Below, piece by piece: positions 21,767-30,217 of a DNA stretch of 33,985 nt. The notes beneath the pieces are model-generated. The model had not been told where the DNA came from. It saw only the letters and a program-made list of their open reading frames with translations, and did not search any database. Source of the DNA: Oscillospiraceae bacterium (GTDB lineage Bacteria > Bacillota > Clostridia > Oscillospirales > Acutalibacteraceae); contig SVPO01000012.1 of NCBI GenBank assembly GCA_015065795.1, positions 1 to 33,985 on the forward strand. The letters run 5' to 3'. Position numbers and translations under genes: made by a program. The first letter of the stretch is position 1, and every line of letters begins with the position of its first letter.

Positions 21767-24376
21767 TCAGCCCTTTGCCTCCAGCCAGTTGACGCCGGTG
21801 TGGGCATCAACCTCCAGCTTTACATCCAGCTGCGCCGCGCCGGTCATTTCCTCCTCCAGCAGACGGGCGACAAGGTCTGCCTCGCCTGCCGGACATTCCA
21901 CTATCAGCTCGTCGTGCACCTGCATGATCAGCCGCGCCTCGGGAGCCTCCGCTCTCAGCCGTGCCGCCACGCGCACCATCGCCAGCTTGATGATATCGGC
22001 GGCGGTGCCCTGCACGGGCATATTGCGCGCCACTCGCTCGCCGAAGGAGCGCACGTTGAAATTGCTCGCCGCCAGCTCGGGCAGATAGCGGCGGCGACCC
22101 AGCATGGTGCTGGCGTAGCCGTCGGCTCTGGCGCGGCTGACCACGTCGGTCATATACTGCGCCACGCCCGAGTAGGTGGACATATAGCCGTTGATGTAGC
22201 CCTGCGCCTGCTCACGGGTGACACCGATGTCCTTTGCCAGCGAGAAGGCGGAGATGCCGTAGACTATGCCGAAGTTGACCGCCTTTGCCGCCGAACGCAT
22301 CTCCGGAGTGACCTCCTCGATGGGCACTCCGTGGGTCTGTGCGGCGGTGAGACGGTGTATATCCGCGCCGTTGTTGAAGGCATCGATCATGGTCTTATCC
22401 TGAGCCATATGCGCCAGCACGCGCAGTTCGATCTGGCTGTAGTCGGCGTCGATGAGCACCTTGCCGCTGTCCGCCACAAAGAACCTGCGCAGCTCTCTGC
22501 CCAGCTCGGTGCGCACGGGGATATTCTGCAGATTGGGCTCGGTGGAGCTGATGCGGCCGGTGCGTGTTTCGGTCTGCTGGAAGGTGGTGTGCAGCCGTCC
22601 GTCGGCGCCCACCAGCGGCAGCAGACCCTTGCAGTAGGTGGAGCTGAGCTTGGCAAGACCGCGGTACTCCAGCACCTTGTCCACCGCCTCGTGACCCCTG
22701 AGGGCTTCCAGAGCGTCGGCACTGGTGGAATAGCCGGTCTTGGTCTTTTTGCCCCCGGGCAGCCCCAGCTTGTCAAAGAGCGCCTGACCCAGCTGCTTGG
22801 GGCTGTTGATGTTGAACTCGTAGCCTACCAGCTCGTGGATATCGCGCTCCAGCTCCCCGATGCGATCCTCCAGCCGCTCGCCGAACCGCTCTATGCCTGC
22901 GGCATCCACGGCAAAGCCGGCGGTCTCCATCTCGGCGAGCACCACCGACAGCGGCAGCTCGATGTCTCTGAGCAGCGCGGTCAGTCCGTGCTCCTCCAGA
23001 GTGGCGGAGAGCTTGTCGCACAGCCCGGCAAAACGGCAGGCATCCGCCGCGCGCTCAAGAAATGGCGGCAGCTTCATGTCGGAGATGCCAAGATACTGTC
23101 CCGTCAGCTTGTCCAGCTCATAGTCGGAGGCAGAGGGGTTGATGAGATATGCAGCCAGCGCGGTGTCAAACACAAATCCGCAGGGCTGGCCGGTGCGCTG
23201 CTCGCACAGCCAGCGGCTCAGACGCTTGCAGTCGTGGGTGCGCTTGGCGATGATCTCCTCGCAGCCCACCACCGAAAGATAGGTGAGGGCTTCCTCGCCG
23301 TCCAGCAGGCACACGCCGTCCTCGCCGCACACAGCAGCCCATGCCGGAGCGTCCTTTTCCCAGCCCACCACAAAATCGGCGGTCTTTGCGCTGTAGGCGG
23401 CTCGCACCGCTTCCTCCGCCGAAGCAAAGGACACGGAAACCTCCTTAGGCGCGGCAGGAGCGTCCGCCGTCCGAGGGGGTTCGCCCGACTGAACCTCGCT
23501 GCCGTCCTCGGGGAGATCCATCTTCTTGAGCAGGGAGAACAGCTCAAGGTCGGTCATCATCGCCCTGACCTTGCGGCTGTCGGGGGCGGCGACGGCGTAT
23601 TCCGCAGGGTCAACGGGCACGGGGGCGTCGGTGCGCACCTCGCCCAGCCAGCGGCTCAGTTCGGCGCTCTCCCTGCCCTCGATGAGCTTTTTGCGCGTTC
23701 CTGCCTTGATGTCGGGGCTGTCGATGTTTTCGTATATCTTTTCCAGCGTCCCGAAGCGCGAAACCAGATCCAGCGCGCCCTTTTCGCCTATGCCGGGCAC
23801 GCCGGGGATGTTGTCGCTGGTGTCGCCCTGAATGGCCTTGATATCCAGCAGCAGCGGCGGCTCCACGCCGTACTTTTCCTTTATGGCTTCCTCATCGTAT
23901 ACGGTGGCGGTGGGGCGTCCCTGCTGGGTCGCCAGCAGACGGACGGTCACTCCGCCGCCCACGAGCTGCAGGGTGTCGCGGTCGCCGGTGGCGATGACGC
24001 AGCGGTCGCCGCGCTGACGGGCAGCCTCGGCGAGGGTGCCGAGGATATCATCCGCCTCCCAGCCCTCGGCGGTGACGATGCGGTAGCCCAGCGCGGTCAG
24101 CAGATCCTTGAGGGGCTGCATCTGGCTTGCCAGCTCCTCGGGCATACCCTTGCGCTTTGCCTTGTAGCCGGCATATTTCAGATGGCGGAAGGTGGGCGCG
24201 CGCATATCAAAGGCAACCGCCACGCTGTCCGGGCGGGTGTCCTCCATGATCTTGTTGAGCATGGTCATAAAGCCGTAGATGGCGTGGGTGGGACGACCGT
24301 CACGGGTGGACAGTGGGCGCACGCCGTAGAAGGCGCGGTTGACGATGCTGTTACCGTCGATGACCAGTATGTTCAT
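21767..24376 (-). CDS. polA: DNA polymerase I
   Basis: 869 residues. Role: gap filling and Okazaki-primer removal. The N-terminal 5' nuclease domain (1-290) shows VIDGNSIVNRAF, GWEADDILG and the IPGVPGIGEKGA helix-hairpin-helix. The C-terminal polymerase domain has motif A ADYSQIELR (about 642), motif B RSAAKAVNFGIVYG (about 695-708) and motif C QVHDELIVE (about 820). The middle 3'-5' exonuclease region lacks the FDTE-type acidic motif: the corresponding stretch reads DFVVGWEKD. Proofreading is therefore probably absent, as in Bacillus and Thermus Pol I. The ATG at 24376 is chosen for GGAGAG 5-6 nt upstream; more upstream ATGs have no ribosome site. It has its own promoter. Confidence 0.97.
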   Translation of the reverse strand: MNILVIDGNSIVNRAFYGVRPLSTRDGRPTHAIYGFMTMLNKIMEDTRPDSVAVAFDMRAPTFRHLKYAGYKAKRKGMPEELASQMQPLKDLLTALGYRIVTAEGWEADDILGTLAEAARQRGDRCVIATGDRDTLQLVGGGVTVRLLATQQGRPTATVYDEEAIKEKYGVEPPLLLDIKAIQGDTSDNIPGVPGIGEKGALDLVSRFGTLEKIYENIDSPDIKAGTRKKLIEGRESAELSRWLGEVRTDAPVPVDPAEYAVAAPDSRKVRAMMTDLELFSLLKKMDLPEDGSEVQSGEPPRTADAPAAPKEVSVSFASAEEAVRAAYSAKTADFVVGWEKDAPAWAAVCGEDGVCLLDGEEALTYLSVVGCEEIIAKRTHDCKRLSRWLCEQRTGQPCGFVFDTALAAYLINPSASDYELDKLTGQYLGISDMKLPPFLERAADACRFAGLCDKLSATLEEHGLTALLRDIELPLSVVLAEMETAGFAVDAAGIERFGERLEDRIGELERDIHELVGYEFNINSPKQLGQALFDKLGLPGGKKTKTGYSTSADALEALRGHEAVDKVLEYRGLAKLSSTYCKGLLPLVGADGRLHTTFQQTETRTGRISSTEPNLQNIPVRTELGRELRRFFVADSGKVLIDADYSQIELRVLAHMAQDKTMIDAFNNGADIHRLTAAQTHGVPIEEVTPEMRSAAKAVNFGIVYGISAFSLAKDIGVTREQAQGYINGYMSTYSGVAQYMTDVVSRARADGYASTMLGRRRYLPELAASNFNVRSFGERVARNMPVQGTAADIIKLAMVRVAARLRAEAPEARLIMQVHDELIVECPAGEADLVARLLEEEMTGAAQLDVKLEVDAHTGVNWLEAKG

Positions 24377-24418
24377 GTGGCTCTCCATTCGCATATCAAT
24401 GAGGTTTATTATCGTTAT

Positions 24419-24447
24419 ATTATACCACACGGTTTCATGAATATAAA
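24419..24447 (-). promoter_or_regulatory. Promoter of polA
   Basis: TTTATA (24442-24447), 17 nt, perfect TATAAT (24419-24424) on the minus strand. It may serve the whole polA to LTA-synthase-like series. Confidence 0.7.
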
Positions 24448-24484
24448 GATGCCTGCGGCAAAAAACTCTGCCGGACACACAGCA

Positions 24485-24522
24485 GAAGGCTGTCGCAGAG
24501 CATCAGCCCTGCGGCAGCCTTC
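24485..24522 (-). terminator. Terminator of the CWB2 gene
   Basis: GAAGGCTG-CGCAG pairs with CTGCG-CAGCCTTC (24485-24498 with 24509-24522) with one G-T wobble and a 10-nt loop. The following T-run is weak, so termination may be partial. Confidence 0.55.
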
Positions 24523-24556
24523 ATTGATTCGCTGTGATTATCGCGCGCGGTTCAGA

Positions 24557-26509
24557 CTAGTGCCTGATGACTCTGACCGTGAGCTGGAGATTGAGCGTGC
24601 CTCCCGCTTTGACGGTAACATTGTCAACGCTTCCCACGAACTGGACGATCTCGCCCTGATCCTCAACGGTGACGTTGACGGTCATGCTGTAGCTGCCTGC
24701 AGGCACCGAACTGAAGGAGAATCTGCCGCTGCTGTTGGAGGTCGCGCTGTAGGATGCGCCGGTCTCCTTGTTGGTGATGCGGATGGGCAGACCGCCAATG
24801 GGAGTGGTGCCGTTGTGCAGCACAACGCCCTGAATGGCACCGTTGGTGTTGACCTCCAGCATGAGGTTGACCTCTGTCACCTTGCCGTCGGAAACGACGA
24901 TCGTCTTGGACACCTTGGAAGCGGTCTCGCCCCTGATGATGGCCGTGACGATATACACGCCGGGCTCGATTTCCATGGAGAAGTGTCCGCTGCTGTCAGT
25001 AATATCGTTGGCAAGCATAGTTCCCGGCGAACCGGCAGATGCCAGCGTCACCATTGCGTTGGGAACGCCGACCAGCTTGCCGTTCATGATCATATTGAGA
25101 TATCCGTCAACGGTGCCCTTCTGCTCCTCGGGCTCAGCCATCAGATAGAGATCCTGAGTGGCCTTTCCGGAGCCTTCGACCTCCAGAGTGAAATAGCCTG
25201 TCACATACCCGCTCTTTTCGACGGTGATGTTATAGTCGCCCGCCTTCAGACCCGAGATGCTGTATTTGCCGCTGCGGTCGGTGGTTGCGGTAAAGGGCTG
25301 TACGCTTTCATCCTCCGGAGCGAAGGTGACGGTAACTCCGGAGAGAGCATCGCCGTGGTCGGCGACATTTCCGGAGGTCACCGGCTCAAACACCTCGTAC
25401 ACCGTGCCGGAGACGGTGACGGTGTCATCAACGGGGAGATAGGACTGGATAACGTAGTCGGGCAGGACATTCTGACCGCCGAATACGTAGACGTTTTCGG
25501 GATTGATCTTTGCCACATAATCCACCAGGCTGTTGGCGTGTTCGGTGGATTCGGGCGCGGCATAGGCGGTCATGCCCACGCCGGCACCGGGATCATAGGT
25601 GTAGGCAGTATGGTTGACATCGGTGAGCAGCAGCGGTGCGCCGTGCTTGGCTGCAAATACGCCTCCTGCCAGAGCATCGGGGAAGGTTTTGCCGGTGGCA
25701 AAGGCGAGGTTCTTCTGGGGGAACGCGTCCTCGAATCTGATCGCCACCTGCAGAGAGGTCTCATAACGGGAGCTGCCGTAGGTGCGTGTGATGTCGTAAA
25801 TGCCCAGAGCGTTGAGATCGCTGCGGATATTGTCACCCACAGCGGACTGACCGCCGATGATGTGGGCGGTGGTGGCACCGGTGGCAGTGATGAATTCCTT
25901 TGTGGATGCAGGCAGTCCCTTTTCCTTGGTGGAATAGACGACCGGTGCGCCCTTGAGAGCCGCGACGGGTCCAACGGAAAGGGCGTCGGGATAGTTTTCA
26001 CCGCTGACGATGAATATCTCCTGAGAGGTGCCCTTGAGCTCACGGAGCCGCTTGGCTACCTCCACGGCGGTGTCGTATCTGGTCTTGCCGGAAATGCGGT
26101 CAACGGTGTAGTTCTTCGATCTCAGCTCATTGGCGATGTCCTCACTCACCGCAGAGGGTCCGCCCAGGATATACACCTTGGTGGCGCCCAGAGTCTGGAT
26201 ACGGGAGCGGACGGTCTGGTTGAGCTGCTTGCCGTTGACCAGCAGAATGGGAGCGTCCAGCGCGTAGGCAAGGGGCGCGCCGGCAAGGGCATCGGGGAAC
26301 ACGGTGCCGTTTGCGAGAATGACGCTGGAGCTCATATCCCAGCCTTCCTCGGCTATCCAGTCGGCAGTCTGATAGCGGTCGGAGCCGCCCATTCGTTTAA
26401 TGCTGGCAAAGGGCTGCAGACCGCTGATAGCCGGTGCAGATACAACGGCACTGAACACCAGCACGACAGCCATCAGTGTGGCGGCTATTTTTTTCACAAA
26501 CGGTTTCAT
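24557..26509 (-). CDS. CWB2-repeat cell-wall protein with carboxypeptidase-regulatory-like domains
   Basis: 650 residues. A signal peptide (about 1-30) is followed by three cell wall binding repeat 2 (PF04122-type) modules (about 35-340). Each has the R(I/M)xGxxRYxTA opening, a FPDALAG/YPDALS core and a (I/V)xGGxxAV end. These fold side by side and anchor proteins to wall polymers in Clostridia. Three Ig-like carboxypeptidase-regulatory modules follow (about 355-650), each with xSG(K/H/R)(Y/F)S and P/AG(D/V/S)Y turns. An outer-surface structural or adhesive role is likely; no enzyme motif is visible. The ATG at 26509 has AGGAGG 8 nt before it. The gene has a consensus promoter and a 150-nt leader. 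Confidence 0.92.
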   Translation of the reverse strand: MKPFVKKIAATLMAVVLVFSAVVSAPAISGLQPFASIKRMGGSDRYQTADWIAEEGWDMSSSVILANGTVFPDALAGAPLAYALDAPILLVNGKQLNQTVRSRIQTLGATKVYILGGPSAVSEDIANELRSKNYTVDRISGKTRYDTAVEVAKRLRELKGTSQEIFIVSGENYPDALSVGPVAALKGAPVVYSTKEKGLPASTKEFITATGATTAHIIGGQSAVGDNIRSDLNALGIYDITRTYGSSRYETSLQVAIRFEDAFPQKNLAFATGKTFPDALAGGVFAAKHGAPLLLTDVNHTAYTYDPGAGVGMTAYAAPESTEHANSLVDYVAKINPENVYVFGGQNVLPDYVIQSYLPVDDTVTVSGTVYEVFEPVTSGNVADHGDALSGVTVTFAPEDESVQPFTATTDRSGKYSISGLKAGDYNITVEKSGYVTGYFTLEVEGSGKATQDLYLMAEPEEQKGTVDGYLNMIMNGKLVGVPNAMVTLASAGSPGTMLANDITDSSGHFSMEIEPGVYIVTAIIRGETASKVSKTIVVSDGKVTEVNLMLEVNTNGAIQGVVLHNGTTPIGGLPIRITNKETGASYSATSNSSGRFSFSSVPAGSYSMTVNVTVEDQGEIVQFVGSVDNVTVKAGGTLNLQLTVRVIRH

Positions 26510-26661
26510 TTGCGCATCCTCCTGAACTGTATTTTGGTCCTGAGCGTCTTTCGCCGGCACTGAAACACACATCCGCCCTCCCACTCGCGCCCAGTAGACA
26601 GAGCAGAAACTTTTGACATTTGTGCACAATATTTCCACCAACAAAAGAACAATATATCATT
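26510..26661 (-). other. 150-nt leader of the CWB2 gene
   Basis: A leader of this length is long for a surface protein. I compared it by eye with c-di-GMP-I and -II riboswitch cores, which often precede CWB2 genes, and could not match the conserved nucleotides. No other named element was recognised. Confidence 0.4.
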
Positions 26662-26689
26662 ATTATACAAAAACATATCCGCTTGTCAA
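26662..26689 (-). promoter_or_regulatory. Consensus promoter of the CWB2 gene with TTGAC repeats
   Basis: Perfect TTGACA (26684-26689) and TATAAT (26662-26667) with a 16-nt spacer. Two further TTGAC copies lie directly upstream (to about 26704), spaced about 9-10 nt, and could be an operator on one helix face. Confidence 0.8.
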
Positions 26690-26814
26690 TGGTCAAGTTG
26701 TCAATCCGATACCGATGTGCGGCTGCTCTCTGCACAGGAATACAGCAACTGCCGTGTCGTTCGTCCAAAAAAATCTGTCGTTTGTCGCCCCGCCGATTCG
26801 CCGCTGAAATTCTG

Positions 26815-26823
26815 TGGCATAAT
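26815..26823 (+). promoter_or_regulatory. Extended -10 promoter of the T7SS-type effector gene
   Basis: TGGCATAAT gives a TGn-CATAAT extended -10 about 40 nt before the start codon. No good -35 lies 16-18 nt upstream. Confidence 0.4.
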
Positions 26824-26864
26824 GCAGACACAAAGAAAAACCGCAGCAAGGAAGTGATTCAGCC

Positions 26865-28067
26865 ATGTCCGTCTTTTTTGCCGACGCCGACCGTATGTAT
26901 GACTCCGCGGCACAGCTTTCAAACGTCATCATACGGATGAACACCATCCGAAATCAGGTAACCGGCACGGGCCGGGGGCTTCGCGGCAGCTCGTCGTACA
27001 TATCGAGCGCAAAGCGCAGGGTCAACGGAGCAGCGGAAGATATTTTCTCGCTCATCACCAAAATGAACTCACTGCGCATCGCTCTGCTTTCCGCCGCAGA
27101 AAACTATTCGGAAAGCGAGCAGGCAATCATCAGGAACCTCACCGCAAGTTCAATATCCGTCGCGCCCGACAGAATCATATGGCCTTTCGTCACGGATAAC
27201 CACGGTGTCCCCGATATTCCACTGGATATCTTCCGGGATCTGTTCGATAAGTACCATGACGATTCTCAGAACCCGTTTCTGTGGCTGCTCGGCAGGACCG
27301 AAGGCGTGACCAAGTTCTTTGAGAAGTTCTCCGGCTGCGATGCGCTGGGAGGAGCCGGAAGCTTTCTCAGCTTTGTCTCCCACGGAATGGATATTTTCAA
27401 CCACGATCCGTCATCGAAGGAATTCTGGTCCGCCATCTTCGGTGCAGGCTCGGACGGCTCCGGCATCGCCGAGTGCGTCTTCGGCCTGATGAAGAAAACC
27501 GACGGCAAGGTCTGCAGCGGACTGCTGGGCGGATTCCTTGGAATGTGCTCCGAGGGCATTGACCTCATCGACATGAGCATCACCGAGGGCATGAAAAACG
27601 CCGGCGGCTTCATCCACGAGGGCGGTGAATTCGTCACCAAGCTGATCGGCTCCGATCTCAAGGGCTGGGAAGCTGTCGGACAAAACACCAGGCTTTCCGC
27701 CATCACCTCCTGCCTGACTATGGGCGCCTACGCCATCGGCGACCTGTGCGAACGCGGCGCAGACGGCTCCATCTCATGGGACGACATCGCCCAGACCTCT
27801 CTGGGCACGGGCATCACGGGTGCAGCCTCTCTGATAGAAGGCGTCACCTTCGGCATCGTGGACATCGACGCCGAAAACGCCAACGATATCTTCAACAAAA
27901 ACATCGAATACATGACCAACGCCATATCCAACACCGGCGCGCCCACATGGGCACAGCTCGCCATGACGATTCCCGGAGCGGTCACCGTGACCGCAGTGAG
28001 CGCGCTGGAGGTCGTCGGAGACCACCTCTCCGACTCCTGGAACTCTTTTACTTCTCTTTTCAGATAA
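26865..28067 (+). CDS. Putative type VII secretion (LXG/WXG100-like) effector
   Basis: 400 residues, no signal peptide. The first 90 residues form two long predicted helices (about 4-33 and 47-84) around a Gly-rich turn (TGTGRGLRG). They are followed at once by Y81-SES-E85, matching the YxxxD/E export motif found after the helical hairpin of T7SS substrates. No canonical WXG is present. The rest is Gly-rich and amphipathic, with several hydrophobic stretches (GLLGGFLGMCSEGI, GTGITGAASLIEGVTFGIV, LAMTIPGAVTVTAVSALEVV). This suggests a membrane-active C-terminal domain, but I recognise no toxin family. The gene downstream encodes a DUF4176-like protein, a family I recall from Firmicutes T7SS loci. 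No EssC or other T7SS machinery is in the window. Confidence 0.6.
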   Translation: MSVFFADADRMYDSAAQLSNVIIRMNTIRNQVTGTGRGLRGSSSYISSAKRRVNGAAEDIFSLITKMNSLRIALLSAAENYSESEQAIIRNLTASSISVAPDRIIWPFVTDNHGVPDIPLDIFRDLFDKYHDDSQNPFLWLLGRTEGVTKFFEKFSGCDALGGAGSFLSFVSHGMDIFNHDPSSKEFWSAIFGAGSDGSGIAECVFGLMKKTDGKVCSGLLGGFLGMCSEGIDLIDMSITEGMKNAGGFIHEGGEFVTKLIGSDLKGWEAVGQNTRLSAITSCLTMGAYAIGDLCERGADGSISWDDIAQTSLGTGITGAASLIEGVTFGIVDIDAENANDIFNKNIEYMTNAISNTGAPTWAQLAMTIPGAVTVTAVSALEVVGDHLSDSWNSFTSLFR

Positions 28068-28132
28068 ACCCTATAACCCTGATACAGATTCATTCAATTA
28101 ATACCTGAAATATGATTACGGAGGATACTATT

Positions 28133-28450
28133 ATGCTCGCTGCCAATGATTATCTGCCCATCGGAACCGTCGTTCTGCTCCGCAAAGCCATCAAGAAGGT
28201 CATGGTCATCGGCATCATGCCCTCGCGCATGACCGGTGAGTCTCTGGTCAACGAATACGATTATCTGGGCGTCACCTATCCCGAAGGCTTTATCAACAAC
28301 GATGCGCTGCTGCTTTTCAACCACGATCAGATCCTCGATGTGGTATTTGAAGGCTATCGCAACCCCGAGCGCACCGAGTTTGTCAACCACGTTCAGCGCA
28401 ACATGGACAAGCTGCTGGAGCAGGTGAAGGTCCAGCCCGCGGCGCAGTGA
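28133..28450 (+). CDS. DUF4176-like T7SS-associated protein
   Basis: 105 residues. The opening LPIGTVVLLRKAIKKVMVIGIM followed by YDYLGVTYPEGFI and FNHDQILDVVFEGY is the pattern I associate with DUF4176. These are small cytosolic proteins encoded beside LXG-type effectors in Firmicutes, with proposed chaperone or targeting roles. The C-terminal helix (about 78-100) is charged. The ATG at 28133 is preferred over one at 28112 because GGAGG (28120-28124) lies 8 nt before it. It starts 65 nt after the effector gene and ends before a terminator, so the two form a compact two-gene module. The family call is from memory of the motif. Confidence 0.78.
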   Translation: MLAANDYLPIGTVVLLRKAIKKVMVIGIMPSRMTGESLVNEYDYLGVTYPEGFINNDALLLFNHDQILDVVFEGYRNPERTEFVNHVQRNMDKLLEQVKVQPAAQ

Positions 28451-28466
28451 ACTTTTTCATGATAAC

Positions 28467-28515
28467 AAAAGCCGAGCCGGCACAGGTGCATCGCGCGCCT
28501 GCGTCGGCTCGGTTT
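28467..28515. terminator. Bidirectional terminator
   Basis: An outer 8-bp stem (28472-28479 with 28505-28512) flanked by AAAA and TTT, with an inner CAGGTGC/GCGCCTG-like extension. It ends the effector module on plus and the anti-sigma gene on minus. Confidence 0.75.
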
Positions 28516-28547
28516 CGTAATTTGCTCCCAAGGGAACAGATTGCCTG

Positions 28548-29540
28548 TCAGTTGCCTGCCACGGCGGTGGTTGGAACGGTCACGCTCTCCACCTCGTCTT
28601 TGACCACTGCGGCGAATTCATCGGTGATGATATCGGCATTGCCGTCAATGGTGACGCTGCCGTCCTCGCCGATCTCCACGGTGACGGTTTCTCCCTCCAC
28701 GGGGGAATCGTCCACGGGCAGACCTGTCTCTCCGAGGATGCCGCAGTCCTCCAGCAGCTGCATGGCAGCCTCGGGGTCGGCACGGGAGGGATCGACGGGC
28801 AGGGTGAACATGGTTCCCTCGCCGGTATAGCCCTCAGCAAAGGTGATGGTGCCGTCCTCGCAGAGGGTGAATCTCTCGACGGACGGAGCAAGACCCTCGT
28901 ACACCGCCAGATAGACGGTGCGGTCGGCGAACAGCTCAAGGTTGGTGTAGTCAAAGAGATAGTAGCGCACGCCGTCAACGGTGATGCCGTGCCCTGCGCA
29001 GTTCAGGCTCCAGGCGTTGACGTGATGGGGTGCCCAGCCCTCCACCAGCGGAGAGATGGCGTATTCTCTGCCGGTGTCGTCATATTCCAGACCGTCCTCC
29101 GGGGCGATGGGAGTGCCGTCGGTCCTCTTTGCCGCCAGCACAACATAGCTGTGGCGGTTTTCGATGGACTGATCGTTGATGAAATCCAGCTGCTCGCCGG
29201 AAGCGATGCCCAGCAGGGTCAGCTCGTAATCGCCCACGACGGCGGTCTGATTGATGGATACGGCGTCCTCGCCCTCAAAGGCACTGACGATTTCCCCGTC
29301 GCCCATCTGCTGTGCAACGTCCTTCGCGGACAGCAGAGCCGAAATGGCAAAGGCAGAGGTGGTCATCAGGACGAATGCCGCTGCAGCGGCGATGATGGCT
29401 TTGATGGTCTTGTTGTTTTTCATGGGTGCAGTCTCCTTTTTTGTGGCTGCCTGCCGCATCCGCCCGGCTGCGCGCTGCCGGAAATCCTCTCCGAAGGAGA
29501 CGGCGTTCATCTGGGCTCGGTATTGTTCTCTGTCGGTCAC
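28548..29540 (-). CDS. Anti-sigma-factor-like membrane protein
   Basis: 330 residues. A short cytoplasmic N-terminal segment (1-44, with FGEDFRQRAAGRMRQ) precedes one TM helix (about 46-70) and an extracytoplasmic domain of about 260 residues. That domain has a beta-rich DUF4179-like part (VVGDYELTLLGIASGEQLDF, YVVLAAKRTDG) and an acidic C-terminal stretch. It begins at a GTG that overlaps the sigma-factor stop (GTGA), with AGGAGAG 9 nt upstream. This is the classic arrangement for a regulator that holds an ECF sigma factor at the membrane and releases it upon an envelope signal. No ZAS zinc motif (HxxxCxxC) is seen. The role comes from context more than sequence. Confidence 0.75.
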   Translation of the reverse strand: MTDREQYRAQMNAVSFGEDFRQRAAGRMRQAATKKETAPMKNNKTIKAIIAAAAAFVLMTTSAFAISALLSAKDVAQQMGDGEIVSAFEGEDAVSINQTAVVGDYELTLLGIASGEQLDFINDQSIENRHSYVVLAAKRTDGTPIAPEDGLEYDDTGREYAISPLVEGWAPHHVNAWSLNCAGHGITVDGVRYYLFDYTNLELFADRTVYLAVYEGLAPSVERFTLCEDGTITFAEGYTGEGTMFTLPVDPSRADPEAAMQLLEDCGILGETGLPVDDSPVEGETVTVEIGEDGSVTIDGNADIITDEFAAVVKDEVESVTVPTTAVAGN

Positions 29541-30049
29541 GAAATTTTCTCTCCTTCCGATGATAAATCCGTCTGCGCGCCTATCTCCGCTCTCAGGGCG
29601 GCTCTGCCCCGTGCAAGACGGGTGCCCACAGTGGCGGAGGGCAGGCGCAATATGTCGGCTATCTCCTTTATGGAATAGCCCTCGTAATAATATAGATGAA
29701 TGATCGTGCTGTATTTTTCCGGAAGTCCCAGCACCAGCTGCAGCAGCTCTCCCTGCTGCTCGCTGCTTTCTGCCGCGACAGGCATACTGTCGTCCAGCGG
29801 CAGGGCTTCCCGTGCTTTTGACTTGCGGATGTTGCGGGCGATGTTGATGGTCACTCGCAGCAGCCACGCCTTTTCGTGCCCGGCATCGCGAAAATCCGGA
29901 GCACGCGTCATCAGGCGCACGAACGCTTCCTGCACCGCATCCTCGGCATCCGCCGTGGTATGCAGCACGGAATACGCCGCTCGCAGCATGGAATCGCTGT
30001 GGGTGCGCACGGTGCGTTCAATGTATTCATCGGTACCAAACGAATACAC
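29537..30049 (-). CDS. ECF-type RNA polymerase sigma factor
   Basis: 170 residues. The sigma region 2 core is LRAAYSVLHTTADAEDAVQEAFVRL (about 22-46) followed by FRDAGHEKAWLLRVTINIARNIRKSKAR. The region 4 helix-turn-helix is LPEKYSTIIHLYYYEGYSIKEIADIL...SATVGTRLARGRAALR. These fit the SigV/SigW-like ECF group. The GTG at 30049 is chosen because AGGAGG lies 8 nt upstream; a TTG at 30055 would sit only 2 nt after it. Its TGA overlaps the GTG of the anti-sigma gene. Targets cannot be deduced; autoregulation is usual for the group, but I could not define the promoter. Confidence 0.95.
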   Translation of the reverse strand: MYSFGTDEYIERTVRTHSDSMLRAAYSVLHTTADAEDAVQEAFVRLMTRAPDFRDAGHEKAWLLRVTINIARNIRKSKAREALPLDDSMPVAAESSEQQGELLQLVLGLPEKYSTIIHLYYYEGYSIKEIADILRLPSATVGTRLARGRAALRAEIGAQTDLSSEGEKIS

Positions 30050-30128
30050 CTGCAAAACCTCCTTTCACCTGCAACACAATCGGAGACGGCATTATTTTTC
30101 ACCGAAAGGGTATATTTATCGAAAAATC

Positions 30129-30164
30129 AAAAAACGGAGCCCCGGCGACCGACCGGAGCTCCGT
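30129..30164 (-). terminator. Terminator of the symporter gene
   Basis: A 12-bp stem with one mismatch (30134-30145 with 30153-30164) and a 7-nt loop, followed on the minus strand by six T residues. Confidence 0.85.
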
Positions 30165-30217
30165 AATTTTCTTTTGACCGGACGTGACGCTGCACGCCCA
30201 TTCAAAGCCGTATGGAA

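Noticed and set aside
21482-26563. A 1693-codon open frame on plus, antisense to polA and the CWB2 gene
   Set aside because: It lies opposite two well-supported genes, crosses their promoters, and is rich in His, Gly and Gln as expected from reading GC-rich codons backwards. Such long antisense frames recur across the window.
26510-26661. c-di-GMP riboswitch before the CWB2 gene
   Set aside because: Expected from the biology of CWB2 genes, but I could not align the conserved core of class I or II.
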